Origin: Bacillota bacterium
Lineage (GTDB): Bacteria; Bacillota; Clostridia; Lachnospirales; Lachnospiraceae
Direction: 5' to 3'
Assembly: GCA_023409835.1 (NCBI GenBank)
Contig: JAEYQV010000147.1
Location: forward strand, 1-13,834
DNA: 13,834 nt
The position numbers and the translations under genes were made by a program. This document shows, in pieces, positions 13,812-13,834 of this stretch. How positions within the stretch are numbered: the stretch's first letter is position 1; every line of letters begins with the position of its first letter. A model generated the notes under the pieces. It was not told where the DNA came from and searched no databases. It saw only the letters and a program-made list of their open reading frames with translations.

Positions 13812-13834
13812 GCGAGGACGTCGCGGGTTCGAAT
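13812..13834 (+). repeat. Copy of the tRNA-Gly T-arm region at the window edge
   Basis: GTCGCGGGTTCGAAT at 13820-13834 is identical to 13582-13596 in tRNA-Gly. The similarity continues upstream as GCGAGG (13812-13817 against 13576-13581) with two extra bases, AC, between. No D or anticodon arm precedes it, so it is not an intact tRNA. It continues past the window. Confidence 0.7.

Noticed and set aside
13745..13834. A second complete tRNA or the 3' end of tmRNA at the window edge
   Set aside because: The T-arm copy is not preceded by a D arm or an anticodon stem that pairs, and no tmRNA tag-peptide frame is visible upstream; only a tRNA-like fragment can be claimed.
1..13834. CRISPR arrays, insertion sequences, toxin-antitoxin pairs, phage genes
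   Set aside because: No regularly spaced direct repeats, transposase, integrase or phage-structure motifs were seen; the only tandem repeat is the coding 24-bp array at 1-72.

Overview
The window reads as ordinary low-to-mid GC Firmicute chromosome. It most resembles class Clostridia, probably a Lachnospiraceae-type anaerobe. The basis is the short clostridial LeuC (421 aa) and LeuD (162 aa) pair, AGGAGG-type ribosome binding sites, lipoproteins with Thr/Pro-rich spacers and a TM1586-type nitroreductase. This assignment is inference from protein character; no database search was possible.

Layout. (1) 1-310, minus: the N-terminal part of a LysM protein with an octapeptide Gly/Met/Pro/Thr repeat, running off the left edge. 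(2) 406-819, minus: a small single-domain EamA/DMT membrane protein with its own promoter. (3) 996-4018, minus: leuB-leuC-leuD, the isomerase and dehydrogenase steps of leucine synthesis (leuA is not present). It diverges from a LysR-type regulator at 4219-5103. The two promoters overlap back to back through their -35 boxes, and a perfect 10+10 bp palindrome sits in the regulator's own spacer, the best regulatory structure in the window. (4) 5177-6906, minus: an SH3-domain lipoprotein and the DNA-repair glycosylase MutY. (5) 7060-7671, plus: a HAD-family phosphatase, convergent with the next block across an 85-nt layered hairpin. (6) 7892-11495, minus: two overlapping ABC exporter half-transporters whose motifs predict a heterodimer with one canonical and one degenerate ATP site. 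(7) 11740-13403, plus: a divergent AraC-type regulator and a nitroreductase 17 bp behind it. Blocks 6 and 7 look like one inducible drug/stress-response module. (8) 13458-13653: tRNA-Gly(GCC) with a clean promoter, a leader hairpin and a strong intrinsic terminator. (9) 13654-13834: non-coding DNA made of back-to-back long inverted repeats, ending at the window edge in an exact 15-nt copy of the tRNA-Gly T arm.

No CRISPR array, insertion sequence or phage gene is visible. The most unexplained stretch is the structured tail at 13699-13834. Its tRNA-derived end may mark an integration site or a tRNA remnant, but the rest lies outside the window. Otherwise the interest lies in regulatory architecture: the leu/LysR promoter knot, the AraC/ABC intergenic region, and the uncertain AraC start.
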